A DNA stretch of 53,652 nucleotides from an uncultured Pelagibacteraceae bacterium (GCA_902572515.1 CACGGJ010000006.1:1-53652); one strand, 5' to 3'; counted from the first letter of the stretch, positions 9,186 to 19,063 are shown. Numbers and translations are program-made. The notes: generated by a model not told the origin, from the letters alone.

Positions 9186-11006
9186 TTATTCAACAGTGAC
9201 GGATTTAGCCAAATTTCTAGGCTTATCAATGTCATAACCTTTTTTAAGAGCAGAGTAATATGCAAGTTTTTGAAGTGGAATAGTCAAAAGAAATGGAAGT
9301 AAATCATCATTTGTATTCTCAACTTCAATAGTTTCCCAAATATTTTCAGACACAACTTCATCTTTACTTTTATTAGTTATCAATAATACTTTCGCTCCTC
9401 TGGCAATAACTTCCTGCATGTTAGAAATTGTTTTTTTGTAATAATTATCTCTAGGAGCCAAAACTACTACAGGCATTCCCTCCTCTATTAAAGCTAATGG
9501 CCCATGTTTCATTTCACCAGCTGGATAACCTTCAGCATGAACGTATGAAAGCTCTTTAAGTTTTAATGCACCTTCTAAAGCTATCGGATATGAATAACCT
9601 CTTCCTAAAAACATTGAACCTTTAGCTTCATTAAATGTTGAGGATATTGCCTGAATATCATGATCATGTAATAAAGTTTTTTCTATTAATCCTGGTAGAT
9701 CTTTTAGGTCTCTAATCTTTTCTTGATATTCTTGTTTTTTAATTTCCTTTCTTAATGATCCAAGTTTTAATGCTAAAATATACAATACTAGTATTTGACC
9801 TAGAAATGCTTTTGTTGATGCAACTCCTATTTCAGGACCACAATGAATTGGTAAAACAAAATTAGAGTCTCTTGCAATTGAGCTTTCAATAACATTAACT
9901 ACCGCACATGTCTTCATATTATTTTTATTACAAAGATCTAAGGCTGCATAAGTATCTGCTGTCTCTCCTGATTGTGAAACAAAGACATATAAAGTATCTT
10001 TTTTGAACCTATTTTTTCTGTATCTAAATTCTGATGCTATATCTATGTTAACATCCAAGTTTGTAAGTTCCTCAAACCAATATTTAGCCATTAAACAAGA
10101 ATGGTATGCAGTTCCACATCCAATTAAAGTTATTGAATTAATCTCTTCGATTTTCCAAGGAAAATTAAAAATATTTATCTCTTTATTTACATTATCTATG
10201 TATTCTTTTATTCCAGTTTTAATTGTTGTTGGCTGCTCTTCAATTTCTTTTGCCATAAAATGTTTAAAATCACCTTTGTCATAATTTGCTTCATTAGATG
10301 ATAATTCTAATATTTTTTTATTAACTTTTTTTCCTTCTTCATTAAAAAAAAGAACCTGATCTTTTTTAACAATACAAAATTCACCATCATCAAGGTATGT
10401 GATTTTATTTGTCATTGATTTCAAAGCATAAGAGTCTGATCCTAGATAGTTTTCATTTGGACCATAGCCAACAGCTAGCGGTGATCCTCTTCTAGCACCA
10501 ACTATTAGGTCTGGCATCTCTTTAAAAACAATTCCAAGAGCAAAGCTACCATGAAGTTGTTTTAATGTTTTTGTTATAGCTTCTTCGAGTTCTAAAGTTT
10601 TTAAATTTTCTGTTATTAAATGAACGATTACTTCAGTATCTGTCTGTGATTTAAATTTGTGACCTTTGTTGATTAAATGTTTTTTTAATATTGTAGAGTT
10701 TTCAATAATTCCATTATGAACTACTGATACGTTATGAGAGGAATGAGGATGTGCATTTAAACTATTTGGGATTCCATGAGTTGCCCATCTTACATGTCCT
10801 ATACCAATATTTCCTCTTAAGTTTTTTAAATCAAAATTATTTTCTAAGTTATCTACTCTTCCCTCAGATTTTATTTCATTTATCTCACCATCTGAAAGTG
10901 TAGCTATACCTGCTGAATCATATCCTCTGTATTCTAATTTTTTTAATGAATTAATTATATTTGCAGAAACAGGTTTGTTGCTCGATATTCCAATAATTCC
11001 ACACAT
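9186..11006 (-). CDS. glmS: Glutamine-fructose-6-phosphate aminotransferase (isomerizing)
   Basis: Makes glucosamine-6-phosphate from fructose-6-phosphate and glutamine, the entry to peptidoglycan and LPS amino sugars. 606 residues, the normal length. The N-terminal glutamine amidotransferase has the processed MCGIIGI start with nucleophile C2, and shows GHVRWATHG and SQTDTEVIVH. Two SIS sugar isomerase domains follow, with SQSGETADT and GRGYSYPIALEGALKLKE, and the protein ends with the conserved DKPRNLAKSVTVE. It starts three bases after the stop of the stand-alone acetyltransferase, placing two steps of UDP-GlcNAc synthesis in one operon. Confidence 0.97.
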   Translation of the reverse strand: MCGIIGISSNKPVSANIINSLKKLEYRGYDSAGIATLSDGEINEIKSEGRVDNLENNFDLKNLRGNIGIGHVRWATHGIPNSLNAHPHSSHNVSVVHNGIIENSTILKKHLINKGHKFKSQTDTEVIVHLITENLKTLELEEAITKTLKQLHGSFALGIVFKEMPDLIVGARRGSPLAVGYGPNENYLGSDSYALKSMTNKITYLDDGEFCIVKKDQVLFFNEEGKKVNKKILELSSNEANYDKGDFKHFMAKEIEEQPTTIKTGIKEYIDNVNKEINIFNFPWKIEEINSITLIGCGTAYHSCLMAKYWFEELTNLDVNIDIASEFRYRKNRFKKDTLYVFVSQSGETADTYAALDLCNKNNMKTCAVVNVIESSIARDSNFVLPIHCGPEIGVASTKAFLGQILVLYILALKLGSLRKEIKKQEYQEKIRDLKDLPGLIEKTLLHDHDIQAISSTFNEAKGSMFLGRGYSYPIALEGALKLKELSYVHAEGYPAGEMKHGPLALIEEGMPVVVLAPRDNYYKKTISNMQEVIARGAKVLLITNKSKDEVVSENIWETIEVENTNDDLLPFLLTIPLQKLAYYSALKKGYDIDKPRNLAKSVTVE

Positions 11007-11009
11007 AAA

Positions 11010-11621
11010 TTATTTTTTCTTTCTTTTGTAATTCTTAACTTCTAATTGTGGTGATCTTGTAAGTGCTAAAGATTTTTTTCTAACATTCTTTGTTATTACT
11101 GACCCAGCTCCAACAATACTATCTTTATTTATAGTAACTGGGGCAACTAATGAAGAGTTTGAACCTATAAATACTTTATCTTTAATATTTGTTTTATTCT
11201 TGTTTACTCCGTCATAATTACAAGTAATTGTACCTGCTCCAATATTTACTGATTTTCCTATTTGAGCATCTCCTACATAAGATAAATGATTAACTTTAGA
11301 TTTATTTCCTAAAGTACTTTTTTTAATCTCTACAAAATTACCTACTTTGGATCCTTCTTTTAAAATTGTATTGGGTCTTATTCTGGCATATGGACCAATC
11401 TCAACTTTATTCTCAATTTTACACGACTCTAAATGTGAAAAAGATTTTATAATTACATTATTCCCAATTTTAACCTTAGAGCCGATAACAACATAAGGTT
11501 CTATAGTTACTTTCTTTCCAATCTTTGTATCTTTTGAAAAAAAAATAGTTTCAGGACCAATCATCTTAACTCCTGATTTTATAAATTTCTCTCTAAGTTT
11601 TTTTTGACTTGAGTCTTTCAT
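11010..11621 (-). CDS. glmU: Stand-alone GlmU-type acetyltransferase domain (hexapeptide repeat)
   Basis: A 203-residue protein matching only the C-terminal half of GlmU, the part that acetylates glucosamine-1-phosphate. Left-handed beta-helix hexapeptide repeats run throughout ([23 protein letters not shown]). The GlmU-specific motifs [27 protein letters not shown] and [19 protein letters not shown] are present, including the tyrosine, asparagine and lysine positions used for acetyl-CoA and sugar binding. The N-terminal uridylyltransferase domain is absent and no other reading frame upstream encodes it. The uridylyl step must be done by a separate enzyme. It is the first gene of the glmS run. 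Confidence 0.85.
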   Translation of the reverse strand: MKDSSQKKLREKFIKSGVKMIGPETIFFSKDTKIGKKVTIEPYVVIGSKVKIGNNVIIKSFSHLESCKIENKVEIGPYARIRPNTILKEGSKVGNFVEIKKSTLGNKSKVNHLSYVGDAQIGKSVNIGAGTITCNYDGVNKNKTNIKDKVFIGSNSSLVAPVTINKDSIVGAGSVITKNVRKKSLALTRSPQLEVKNYKRKKK

Positions 11622-11690
11622 TTTGATCTTATTTATATTAAGTATATTGTTTGATTAATTCACAATTTATTTCTTTAAAATACTTTTATA

Positions 11691-12356
11691 ATGAAACAAA
11701 AATTTACAATTTTATTTGATTTAGACGGTACTTTAGTGGATACCGCTCCAGATTTGATACGGGCTCATAATCACGTAATGAAAAAATTTGGATACCCTAC
11801 TAAAACTTTAGGAGAACTAAAAAATGCTGTTGGCAAAGGTGCTAAAGCTATGATGGCAAAAGCTAATGGTCAATGGAAGTGGTTTGATGAAAAAATTCAA
11901 AACGAAATGACTGATGAATTTCTATCATATTATGGAAAAAATATTTTACATGAAAGTAAATTAATTAACGGTGTAAAGGAATTTTTAAATTGGTGTAAAA
12001 ATGAAAATATTTCTATGGCAGTATGCACTAATAAAACTGAACACTTAGCAGTTGATCTTTTGAAAAAAATTGGGATTTATGATTATTTCGAATATGTTGC
12101 AGGTTATAATACTTTTGAATATTGCAAACCAGACCCTCGACATTTAACAACTACAATTGAAATTTTAGATGGTGATAAAAATAAATCAATTATGATCGGT
12201 GACAGCGAGACAGATGCTAATGCTGCTAAGGCTGCTGAAATTCCAATAATATTACTAAAATATGGATATACAGAAAAAAGATCTGAGGAAATTTATCATA
12301 ATCACATTATAAAAGACTTTGTAGGCATTGAGAAAATAGTATCAGAATATCTTTAA
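11691..12356 (+). CDS. gph: Phosphoglycolate phosphatase-like HAD hydrolase
   Basis: A 221-residue haloacid dehalogenase-family phosphatase, most like Gph, which removes 2-phosphoglycolate formed by oxygenation or DNA repair. Motif I is FDLDGTLVDTAPDL (nucleophile Asp at about residue 9), motif II CTNKT, motif III the lysine in CKPDPRH, and motif IV MIGDSETDANAAKAA. A helical cap lies between about residues 15 and 80. It is divergent from the glmU-glmS run across a 69-base gap that must hold both promoters. Substrate assignment within this large family is not certain from sequence alone. Confidence 0.85.
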   Translation: MKQKFTILFDLDGTLVDTAPDLIRAHNHVMKKFGYPTKTLGELKNAVGKGAKAMMAKANGQWKWFDEKIQNEMTDEFLSYYGKNILHESKLINGVKEFLNWCKNENISMAVCTNKTEHLAVDLLKKIGIYDYFEYVAGYNTFEYCKPDPRHLTTTIEILDGDKNKSIMIGDSETDANAAKAAEIPIILLKYGYTEKRSEEIYHNHIIKDFVGIEKIVSEYL

Positions 12357-12398
12357 TATTGATTAATTTATTTTAACTATTAAAACAAAATCACAAAT

Positions 12399-12404
12399 AA
12401 GGAG
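12399..12404 (+). promoter_or_regulatory. Ribosome binding site fixing a TTG start for prpD
   Basis: AAGGAG lies five bases before the TTG at 12410, while no ATG follows at suitable spacing. This supports TTG as the initiation codon of prpD. Confidence 0.7.
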
Positions 12405-12409
12405 TAATT

Positions 12410-13912
12410 TTGTTATTACACACAGTTAAAGTATATCCATCAAAAATTAATCTTCCAAAGAAGAGACAGCTTGCATGGAAAATTGCAGAGATAGCAAGCG
12501 ATAATGCTAAATTAAATAAAGATGCTATTGAAATGGTTATCAATAGAATTATTGATAATGCTTCTGTTGCAATTGCTTCATTAAATAGAAAGCCAGTAAT
12601 CTCATCTAGAGAAATGGCTTTAAGACATCCTAGAAAAAATGGTGCAACTTTATTTGGTGTAAACTCAAAATTAAAATTTGATTGTGAATGGGCAGCATGG
12701 TCAAATGGTACAGCTGTTAGAGAATTAGATTTTCATGATACTTTCTTAGCTGCAGATTATAGTCATCCAGGTGACAACATTCCTCCTCTTATAAGTGTAG
12801 CACAACAAAACAAAAAAAGTGGATTGGATTTATTAAGAGGAATAATTACTGCATATGAAGTTCAGGTAAATTTAGTCAAAGGTATTTGTTTGCATAAGCA
12901 TAAGGTGGACCACATTGCTCATTTAGGCCCTAGTGTTGCTGCTGGATTGGGAACAATGCTAAAATTACATACTGAAACTATATATCAAGCTGTTCAACAG
13001 GCATTACATACATCAATATCTACAAGACAATCTCGAAAAGGAGAAATTTCAAGTTGGAAAGCTTATGCTCCTGCTCATGCTGGTAAGCTTGCTATCGAAG
13101 CTGTAGATAGAACTATGAGAGGTGAAGGTGCTCCAAGTCCAATATATGAAGGTGAAGATAGTGTAATAGCAAGAATATTGGATGGAAAAAAAGCAAACTA
13201 CAAAGTCCCTTTACCAAAAAAAGGTGAGAGTAAAAAAGCTATCTTAGAGACATATACAAAAGAATATTCTGCAGAATATCAATCGCAAGCATTAATAGAT
13301 CTAGCTAAAAAGCTAAAAACAAAAATTAATAATTTAAATTATATTAAAAAAATTGATATTTTTACAAGTCATCACACTCATTATGTAATTGGAACAGGTG
13401 CTAATGATCCACAAAAAATGGATCCAAAGGCTAGTAGAGAAACATTAGATCATTCTATAATGTATATATTTGCTGTAGCTTTAGAAGACGGGGATTGGCA
13501 TCATGTTAAATCTTATACTAAAGCAAGAGCAAATAGAAAAAGTACAATTAAAATTTGGAGATCAATTAAAACATATGAAGATAAAAAATGGACAAAGAAA
13601 TATCATGATCCAAATCCAAAAAATAAAGCTTTTGGAGCTAAAGTAGTTGTAACACTTAACAATGGAAAAAAAATAATAGAGGAACTTGATAGAGCAGACG
13701 CACATCCATATGGAGCAAGACCGTTTAAGAGAGAAAATTATATAAATAAATTTTTAACTTTAACTGAGGGTATTTTGGATAAAAAAGAAAGTAATCGTTT
13801 TTTAAAAACAGTACAAAATTTGAAAAATTTAAAACCTGGCCAACTTCATAGATTAAATATTGAAGTAAGAAAAAGTAAATTGAAACAAAATAATAAAAAA
13901 GGAATTTTTTAA
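12410..13912 (+). CDS. prpD: 2-methylcitrate dehydratase (MmgE/PrpD family)
   Basis: Dehydrates 2-methylcitrate in the methylcitrate cycle, which burns propionyl-CoA to pyruvate and succinate. 500 residues of the MmgE/PrpD fold with the family segments [43 protein letters not shown] and [18 protein letters not shown]. Translation starts at TTG behind a good AAGGAG. Its stop overlaps the prpB ATG by one base, and prpB likewise overlaps prpC, so the three cycle enzymes are translationally coupled in the order D-B-C. Presence of PrpD means the AcnD/PrpF variant is not needed. Confidence 0.93.
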   Translation: MLLHTVKVYPSKINLPKKRQLAWKIAEIASDNAKLNKDAIEMVINRIIDNASVAIASLNRKPVISSREMALRHPRKNGATLFGVNSKLKFDCEWAAWSNGTAVRELDFHDTFLAADYSHPGDNIPPLISVAQQNKKSGLDLLRGIITAYEVQVNLVKGICLHKHKVDHIAHLGPSVAAGLGTMLKLHTETIYQAVQQALHTSISTRQSRKGEISSWKAYAPAHAGKLAIEAVDRTMRGEGAPSPIYEGEDSVIARILDGKKANYKVPLPKKGESKKAILETYTKEYSAEYQSQALIDLAKKLKTKINNLNYIKKIDIFTSHHTHYVIGTGANDPQKMDPKASRETLDHSIMYIFAVALEDGDWHHVKSYTKARANRKSTIKIWRSIKTYEDKKWTKKYHDPNPKNKAFGAKVVVTLNNGKKIIEELDRADAHPYGARPFKRENYINKFLTLTEGILDKKESNRFLKTVQNLKNLKPGQLHRLNIEVRKSKLKQNNKKGIF

Positions 13913-14808
13913 TGCACTTTGTGGAAAAAGAACCAAGTCAAAAAAGATTGGATTTTGATCAAAAATTAAAATCAAATAAAATATTAAGAGTTCCTGGAGC
14001 ATATAATCCGTTAACAGCAAAATTAATTGAAGAAATTGGTTATGATGCGGTTTATGTATCCGGTGGAGTAATGGCTAATGATCTTGGTTTTCCAGATATT
14101 GGTTTAACAACACTACAAGATGTTAGTACAAGATCTTATCTGATTTCGAGAGTAACTAATCTTCCAACAATAGTTGATATAGATACAGGATTTAAATCAT
14201 GTAAAGAAACAATAGAAACATTCGAGGAATTTGGAATAACAGGAGTTCATTTAGAGGATCAAATTGAAAGAAAAAGATGTGGGCATCTTGAAAATAAAGA
14301 ACTTATCTCAACTGATGCTATGGTTAAAAAAATTAAAGAATGTGTTACGGCAAAAAAAGATCAAAATTTTAAAATTATTGCTCGTTCAGATGCTAAAAGC
14401 GTCGAAGGTTTAGATAAAATGATTGAAAGATGTAAAGCTTATATTGATGCTGGTGCTGAAATAATATTCCCAGAAGCTCTTCAAGATGAAAAAGAATTTG
14501 AAAAAGTTCGAAAAGAATTGTCTGGTTACTTGTTAGCTAATATGACTGAATTTGGTAAATCGAAATTGTTTAATTACAAAGAATTAGAAAATTTTGGGTA
14601 TAATATAGTTATTTATCCAGTAACCTCGCAAAGATTAGCAATGAAAAATGTCGAAGATGGATTAAGAGACATTTATGCAAATGGACATCAAAATAATATT
14701 ATTGATAAGATGCAAACTAGGAAAAGACTTTACGAATTAGTCGATTATGAAAAATATAATTCATTAGATGAAAAAATTTATAATTTTAGTACGGAAGGAC
14801 ATGAATAA
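13912..14808 (+). CDS. prpB: Methylisocitrate lyase
   Basis: Cleaves 2-methylisocitrate to pyruvate and succinate, the last step of the methylcitrate cycle. A 298-residue member of the isocitrate lyase/PEP mutase superfamily. Visible are the metal-binding VDIDTGF, the KRCGH loop carrying the catalytic cysteine (about residue 120), ARSDA, and the AEIIFPEAL segment. KRCGH favours a lyase over phosphonate enzymes of the same fold, and the flanking prpD and prpC make the substrate clear. Start and stop each overlap the neighbour by one base. Confidence 0.95.
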   Translation: MHFVEKEPSQKRLDFDQKLKSNKILRVPGAYNPLTAKLIEEIGYDAVYVSGGVMANDLGFPDIGLTTLQDVSTRSYLISRVTNLPTIVDIDTGFKSCKETIETFEEFGITGVHLEDQIERKRCGHLENKELISTDAMVKKIKECVTAKKDQNFKIIARSDAKSVEGLDKMIERCKAYIDAGAEIIFPEALQDEKEFEKVRKELSGYLLANMTEFGKSKLFNYKELENFGYNIVIYPVTSQRLAMKNVEDGLRDIYANGHQNNIIDKMQTRKRLYELVDYEKYNSLDEKIYNFSTEGHE

Positions 14809-15932
14809 TGAGTGATGATATTAAAAAAGGCTTACTAGGTATTGTTGTAGATGAAACAGAAGTTTCAAAAGTAATGCCAGAAATAAATTCTCTTACTTAT
14901 AGAGGGTATGCAGCTCAAGATTTATGTGAATATTGTAGATTTGAGGAAGTTGCATATCTTATTCTTAATAAGGATCTCCCGAATACTATCCAACTTAGAA
15001 AATTTGAAAAAGAAGAAAGAAACAACAGAGAACTAACAAAAAATTTATATGAAATAATCAAACACATGCCAAAGAAATCTCACCCAATGGATGTTGCAAG
15101 AACAGCTGTGAGTGTAATGGGATTAGAGGATAAAGAAACTACAGATTCTTCACCAGAAGCAAATATGAGAAAAGCTCTAAGAATTTTTGCAAAAACTCCA
15201 ACTGCCTTAGCTGCTTTTTATAGAATAAGAAAAGGTAAAAAAATAATTAAACCTAAAAAAACATTAACCTTTGCTGAAAACTTTTTTTATATGTGTTTTG
15301 GGAAAGTTCCTCAAAAAGAAATAGTCAAAGCTTTTGATGTATCTTTAATTTTATATGCAGAACATAGTTTTAATGTTTCAACTTTTACAGCAAGAACAAT
15401 TACCAGTAGCTTATCTGACATACACGGAGCAATTACAGGTGCAATTGCAAGTTTAAAAGGCCCACTTCACGGCGGGGCTAATGAAGAAGTGATGCATATG
15501 ATGAACAAAATTAAAAAACCTGAAAATGCACTAAAATGGATAAATAATGCACTTAAAAATAAGGAAGTAGTAATGGGATTTGGTCATAGAGTTTATAAAT
15601 CAGGTGATTCAAGGGTTCCAACTATGAGAAAATACTTTGGTAAAGTCGCTAAACTTAAGAAAGATAAAAAATTTGAAAAAATTTATGACATTGTTGAAAG
15701 AGTAATGATCAAAGAGAAAAATATATATCCTAACGTAGATTATCCAACAGGACCTACTTACCATCTAATGGGATTTGATACTGATTTTTTCACTCCAATA
15801 TTTGTAATCTCAAGAATTACAGGCTGGTCTGCACATATAATGGAACAGCATGCTGCAAACAAACTTATTAGACCACTTGCAAGCTACAAAGGTAACAAGC
15901 ATCGAAAAGTGATGCAGTTAAATCAAAGATAA
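14808..15932 (+). CDS. prpC: 2-methylcitrate synthase (citrate synthase family)
   Basis: Condenses propionyl-CoA with oxaloacetate. 374 residues, the short citrate synthase type, with the active-site segments GPLHGGANEEV, MGFGHRVYKSGDSR and PNVDYPTGPTYHLMG, which supply two histidines and the aspartate. The beginning KKGLLGIVVDETEVS and the SLTYRGYAAQDL segment are typical of methylcitrate rather than energy-metabolism citrate synthases, in agreement with the operon. It is convergent with nrdB eight bases away and no terminator hairpin is visible between them. Confidence 0.94.
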   Translation: MSDDIKKGLLGIVVDETEVSKVMPEINSLTYRGYAAQDLCEYCRFEEVAYLILNKDLPNTIQLRKFEKEERNNRELTKNLYEIIKHMPKKSHPMDVARTAVSVMGLEDKETTDSSPEANMRKALRIFAKTPTALAAFYRIRKGKKIIKPKKTLTFAENFFYMCFGKVPQKEIVKAFDVSLILYAEHSFNVSTFTARTITSSLSDIHGAITGAIASLKGPLHGGANEEVMHMMNKIKKPENALKWINNALKNKEVVMGFGHRVYKSGDSRVPTMRKYFGKVAKLKKDKKFEKIYDIVERVMIKEKNIYPNVDYPTGPTYHLMGFDTDFFTPIFVISRITGWSAHIMEQHAANKLIRPLASYKGNKHRKVMQLNQR

Positions 15933-15940
15933 TTTTAAGA

Positions 15941-16954
15941 TTAACTAAAAGCTTCTGCCCAAGTACCTTGTGTTGATGCTTTAGAATATTCTGTTGCACG
16001 ACCTTCAAAGAAATTCATATGCTCAACCGCGTTAAGCATAGTATCAAGCCAAGTTAAAGGATTTTTTTCAATATCATAAATTCCTTCTAAACCTAATTGA
16101 CTTAATCTTCTGTTTGCAATGAAACGAATATATTTTTTAACATCCTCAGCCGTTAATCCTTCCATTGGACCCATTTGAAATGCTAAATCTATAAAAGCAT
16201 CTTCATGCTCTACTATAGTTCTGCAAGCTTCATAAATTTCTTTTTTTAGTTGTGGATTCCATGTTTCAGGATTTTCTTTAATAAAATCTTTAAATAATCT
16301 GATCATTGAATTGCAGTGCAAAGTTTCATCTCTTACAGACCAAGTAACGATCTGACCCATTCCCTTCATTTTATTATGTCTTGGGAAATTTAATAGGATT
16401 GCAAAACTCGCAAACAATTGTAGACCTTCCGTAAACGCACTAAACACAGCTATTGTTTTTGCAATGTCATGATTAGATTTAACATCAAAGCCTTGCATGT
16501 AATCATACTTATCTTTCATTTCTTTATATTTCATGAAAGCTGAATATTCAGACTCTGGCATTCCAATTGTATCTAATAAATGTGAGTAAGCTGCAATGTG
16601 TACTGTTTCCATAGAAGCAAAAGACGACATCATCATTAAAACTTCTGTTGGTTTAAACACATTCATGTAATGTCTGATGTAACAATTACTTACTTCAACA
16701 TCGGCTTGAGTGAAAAATCTAAAAATCTGAGTTAATAAATTTTTTTCAGACGGGCTAAGATTTTTTTGCCAATCTCTTACATCATCACCTAATGGAACTT
16801 CTTCAGGTAACCAGTGAATTCTTTGTTGTGTTAACCAAGCATCGTAGCACCAAGGATATCTAAATGGTTTATAAACTGGGTTGGCTACTAACAAACCATT
16901 GTTATTTTTTTTTGGTTGAACTGCTTCTTTATTTATATTTTCTGCTACTGACAT
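15941..16954 (-). CDS. nrdB: Ribonucleotide reductase class Ia, small (radical) subunit
   Basis: Houses the di-iron tyrosyl radical cofactor that drives NrdA. Iron ligands and the radical site are seen in METVHIAAYSHLL, aligned to the E. coli E-x-x-H-x-x-x-Y, so the stable-radical tyrosine is retained. The later ligands are in AFTEGLQLFAS and SVRDETLHCNSM. The C-terminal tail binds NrdA. The chosen start is the ATG at 16954 (MSVAENIN, 337 residues), because GAGGAG lies eight bases upstream; a GTG three codons earlier (16963) would sit on that ribosome site. The start overlaps the end of nrdA. Confidence 0.95.
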   Translation of the reverse strand: MSVAENINKEAVQPKKNNNGLLVANPVYKPFRYPWCYDAWLTQQRIHWLPEEVPLGDDVRDWQKNLSPSEKNLLTQIFRFFTQADVEVSNCYIRHYMNVFKPTEVLMMMSSFASMETVHIAAYSHLLDTIGMPESEYSAFMKYKEMKDKYDYMQGFDVKSNHDIAKTIAVFSAFTEGLQLFASFAILLNFPRHNKMKGMGQIVTWSVRDETLHCNSMIRLFKDFIKENPETWNPQLKKEIYEACRTIVEHEDAFIDLAFQMGPMEGLTAEDVKKYIRFIANRRLSQLGLEGIYDIEKNPLTWLDTMLNAVEHMNFFEGRATEYSKASTQGTWAEAFS

Positions 16955-18882
16955 GATAAACACTCCTCGTACTCTTGTTCTTGACTTTCGTTTGATTTAT
17001 TTTTGTAAACATTTGCTAAGATATCAGTTGATTTTGAATCATTAACATTCTCAGCCCTTTGAATTGACTTTGATCTACAGTAATAAAGGCTCTTTAAGCC
17101 TTTTTTCCAAGCATCAAAATGAATTTTGTGTAACTCTTTCTTGTGAACATCTGCTGGTAAAAATAGATTTACTGATTGTGCCTGTGAAATAAATGGTGTT
17201 CTGTCACCACTTAATTCAATTATCCAATTTTGGTTCAGCTCAAATGCAGTTTTGAATACATCTTTTTCTAAATCAGTTAGGAAATCTAGATGATTAACAG
17301 ATCCTTGATTTGTAGTAATACTAGACCATGTCTCTTCATCATTTTTTCCATGAGACTGAAGGATTTCTTCTAAATATCTATTTCTTACATTGAAAGATCC
17401 TGAAAGAGTTTTGTGTGTGTAACTGTTTGCAGCAATCGGCTCTACTCCTGGTGATGCTCCTCCGCAAATAATTGAGATTGAAGCAGTTGGAGCAATCGCT
17501 GTCTTGTTAGAAAATCTTTCTTTATAACCATACTCTGCTGCATCTGGACATGCACCTCTCTCTTCAGCCAAATCTTTAGAAGCTTGATTAACTTTTTCAT
17601 GAATATTTTTAAATATTTTTTTATTCCATGACTTTGCCATTACTGATTCAAGTGGAATTCTATTTTTTTGTAAAAAAGAATGAAAGCCCATTACACCTAA
17701 TCCAACACTTCTTTCTCTTTCAGCTGAATATTTCGCATCTTTAAATTGATCTGGCGCTTTTTTTATGAAATCAGATAAAACATTATCTAAAAATCTCATC
17801 ACATCACTAATCATGTCTGGATCATCTTTCCATTCATCATATTTTTCTAAATTTAACGAAGATAAACAACATACCGCTGTTCTATCTCTTCCATCTTTAT
17901 CAATTCCTGTTGGTAAAGTTATTTCACTACATAAGTTAGATGTTTTAACTGTAAGGTTTGCTAACTTATGATGTTGAGGAATTTGTCTGTTAACAGTATC
18001 AATATAAATTATATACGGTTCACCAGTTTCAATTCTTGCAGTTAATAATCTTATCCATAAATTTCTTGCAGAAATAGTTTGTTGAACACTTCCATCAGCA
18101 GGACTTTTTAAAGCCCATTGTTCATCTGTTTCTACTGCTCTCATAAATGCGTCAGAAACTAAAACACCGTGATGTAAATTTAATGCTTTTCTATTTGGAT
18201 CACCACCAGTAGGTCTTCTCATTTCAATAAATTCTTCTATCTCAGGATGATCAATTGGAAGATAACATGCTGCAGAACCTCTTCTTAAAGATCCTTGACT
18301 GATAGCCATAGTTAAAGAGTCCATAACTTTTATAAAAGGAATTATTCCAGAAGTTTTTCCAACTCTTCCTATTTTTTCACCAATAGATCTTAAGTTACCC
18401 CAGTAACTTCCAATTCCTCCACCCTTTGCTGCTAACCAAACGTTCTCACTCCATAAATCAAGAATGCCTCCTAAGCTATCAGATGCTTCATTTAGAAAAC
18501 ATGAGATAGGTAATCCTCTTTTTGTACCACCATTTGATAAAACTGGTGTTGCTGGCATAAACCAAAGATTGCTTATATAATTATAAATTCTTTGAGCATG
18601 TAAATTATCATCTGCATATGTGCTTGCTACTCTTGCAAATAAATCTTGATAAGATTCGTTTAAACCTAAGTATCTGTCTTTTAAAGTTGCTTTACCAAAA
18701 TCAGTTAGATTTGCATCTTTAGAACGATCAATTTTAATAATGATGCCTTTGTCATTTTGAAATAATTCAGTTTCATTATTTAGTGAGAAAAGATCAGGTT
18801 TATTTATTTTAGAAACTTCTTTAACTTCTGGGCTATATTCAGAGACAGCTTTTTTAAGGGCTTGAGAAAGAATCTTATTCAT
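16945..18882 (-). CDS. nrdA: Ribonucleotide reductase class Ia, large (catalytic) subunit
   Basis: Reduces ribonucleoside diphosphates to deoxy forms. 645 residues. Active-site cysteines are in PISCFL (C128), SNLCSEI (N316, C318, E320) and AVCCLSSLNL (about 338). The radical-transfer tyrosine pair is in LYYCRSKSIQ, and the swinging C-terminal thiols are CLSC at the end. No N-terminal ATP-cone is visible: the catalytic domain begins by about residue 60. ATP/dATP overall-activity control by a NrdA cone is therefore probably missing. The final codons also carry the nrdB ribosome site. The upstream gap contains a paired NrdR-like operator. Confidence 0.95.
   Translation of the reverse strand: MNKILSQALKKAVSEYSPEVKEVSKINKPDLFSLNNETELFQNDKGIIIKIDRSKDANLTDFGKATLKDRYLGLNESYQDLFARVASTYADDNLHAQRIYNYISNLWFMPATPVLSNGGTKRGLPISCFLNEASDSLGGILDLWSENVWLAAKGGGIGSYWGNLRSIGEKIGRVGKTSGIIPFIKVMDSLTMAISQGSLRRGSAACYLPIDHPEIEEFIEMRRPTGGDPNRKALNLHHGVLVSDAFMRAVETDEQWALKSPADGSVQQTISARNLWIRLLTARIETGEPYIIYIDTVNRQIPQHHKLANLTVKTSNLCSEITLPTGIDKDGRDRTAVCCLSSLNLEKYDEWKDDPDMISDVMRFLDNVLSDFIKKAPDQFKDAKYSAERERSVGLGVMGFHSFLQKNRIPLESVMAKSWNKKIFKNIHEKVNQASKDLAEERGACPDAAEYGYKERFSNKTAIAPTASISIICGGASPGVEPIAANSYTHKTLSGSFNVRNRYLEEILQSHGKNDEETWSSITTNQGSVNHLDFLTDLEKDVFKTAFELNQNWIIELSGDRTPFISQAQSVNLFLPADVHKKELHKIHFDAWKKGLKSLYYCRSKSIQRAENVNDSKSTDILANVYKNKSNESQEQEYEECLSCQ
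16963..16968 (-). promoter_or_regulatory. Ribosome binding site of nrdB inside the nrdA C-terminus
   Basis: On the minus strand GAGGAG, formed by the codons for the last glutamates of NrdA, lies eight bases before the ATG at 16954. It decides the nrdB start and couples the two cistrons. Confidence 0.7.
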
Positions 18883-18915
18883 AAATTTTAATTATATTTT
18901 GTTATTTGTACGAAA

Positions 18916-18961
18916 ACAACTATATGTTGTAGGCGTTTAACGTAAATATACTATATAAACT
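18916..18961. promoter_or_regulatory. Paired NrdR-box-like operator upstream of nrdA
   Basis: The first element at 18916-18930 is a near-perfect palindrome, ACAACTATATGTTGT. A second, degenerate copy at 18947-18961 (TATACTATATAAACT-like) shares the ACTATAT core exactly 31 bases further on. NrdR operators are typically such paired A+T-rich 16-base boxes about three helical turns apart, in front of nrd genes. The pair lies within the gap before nrdA and would overlap its promoter. Family knowledge gives the regulator; the NrdR gene itself is not in this window. Confidence 0.6.
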
Positions 18962-19063
18962 TTTGTACAATAGAACATTTATAGAACGCGACAATATGAT
19001 AATCAATAAAAAAATAAAAAATTTTTCAAGAAATTAACATAATAAACAGTAAGTAAATAACCG

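Noticed and set aside
10003..10284. Reading frame of 93 codons on + within glmS
   Set aside because: It is a shadow of the well-conserved glmS on the other strand and has no ribosome site or recognisable protein features. Similar overlapping frames elsewhere (for example 5439-5721, 31553-31885, 39905-40159, 48337-48710) were rejected for the same reason.
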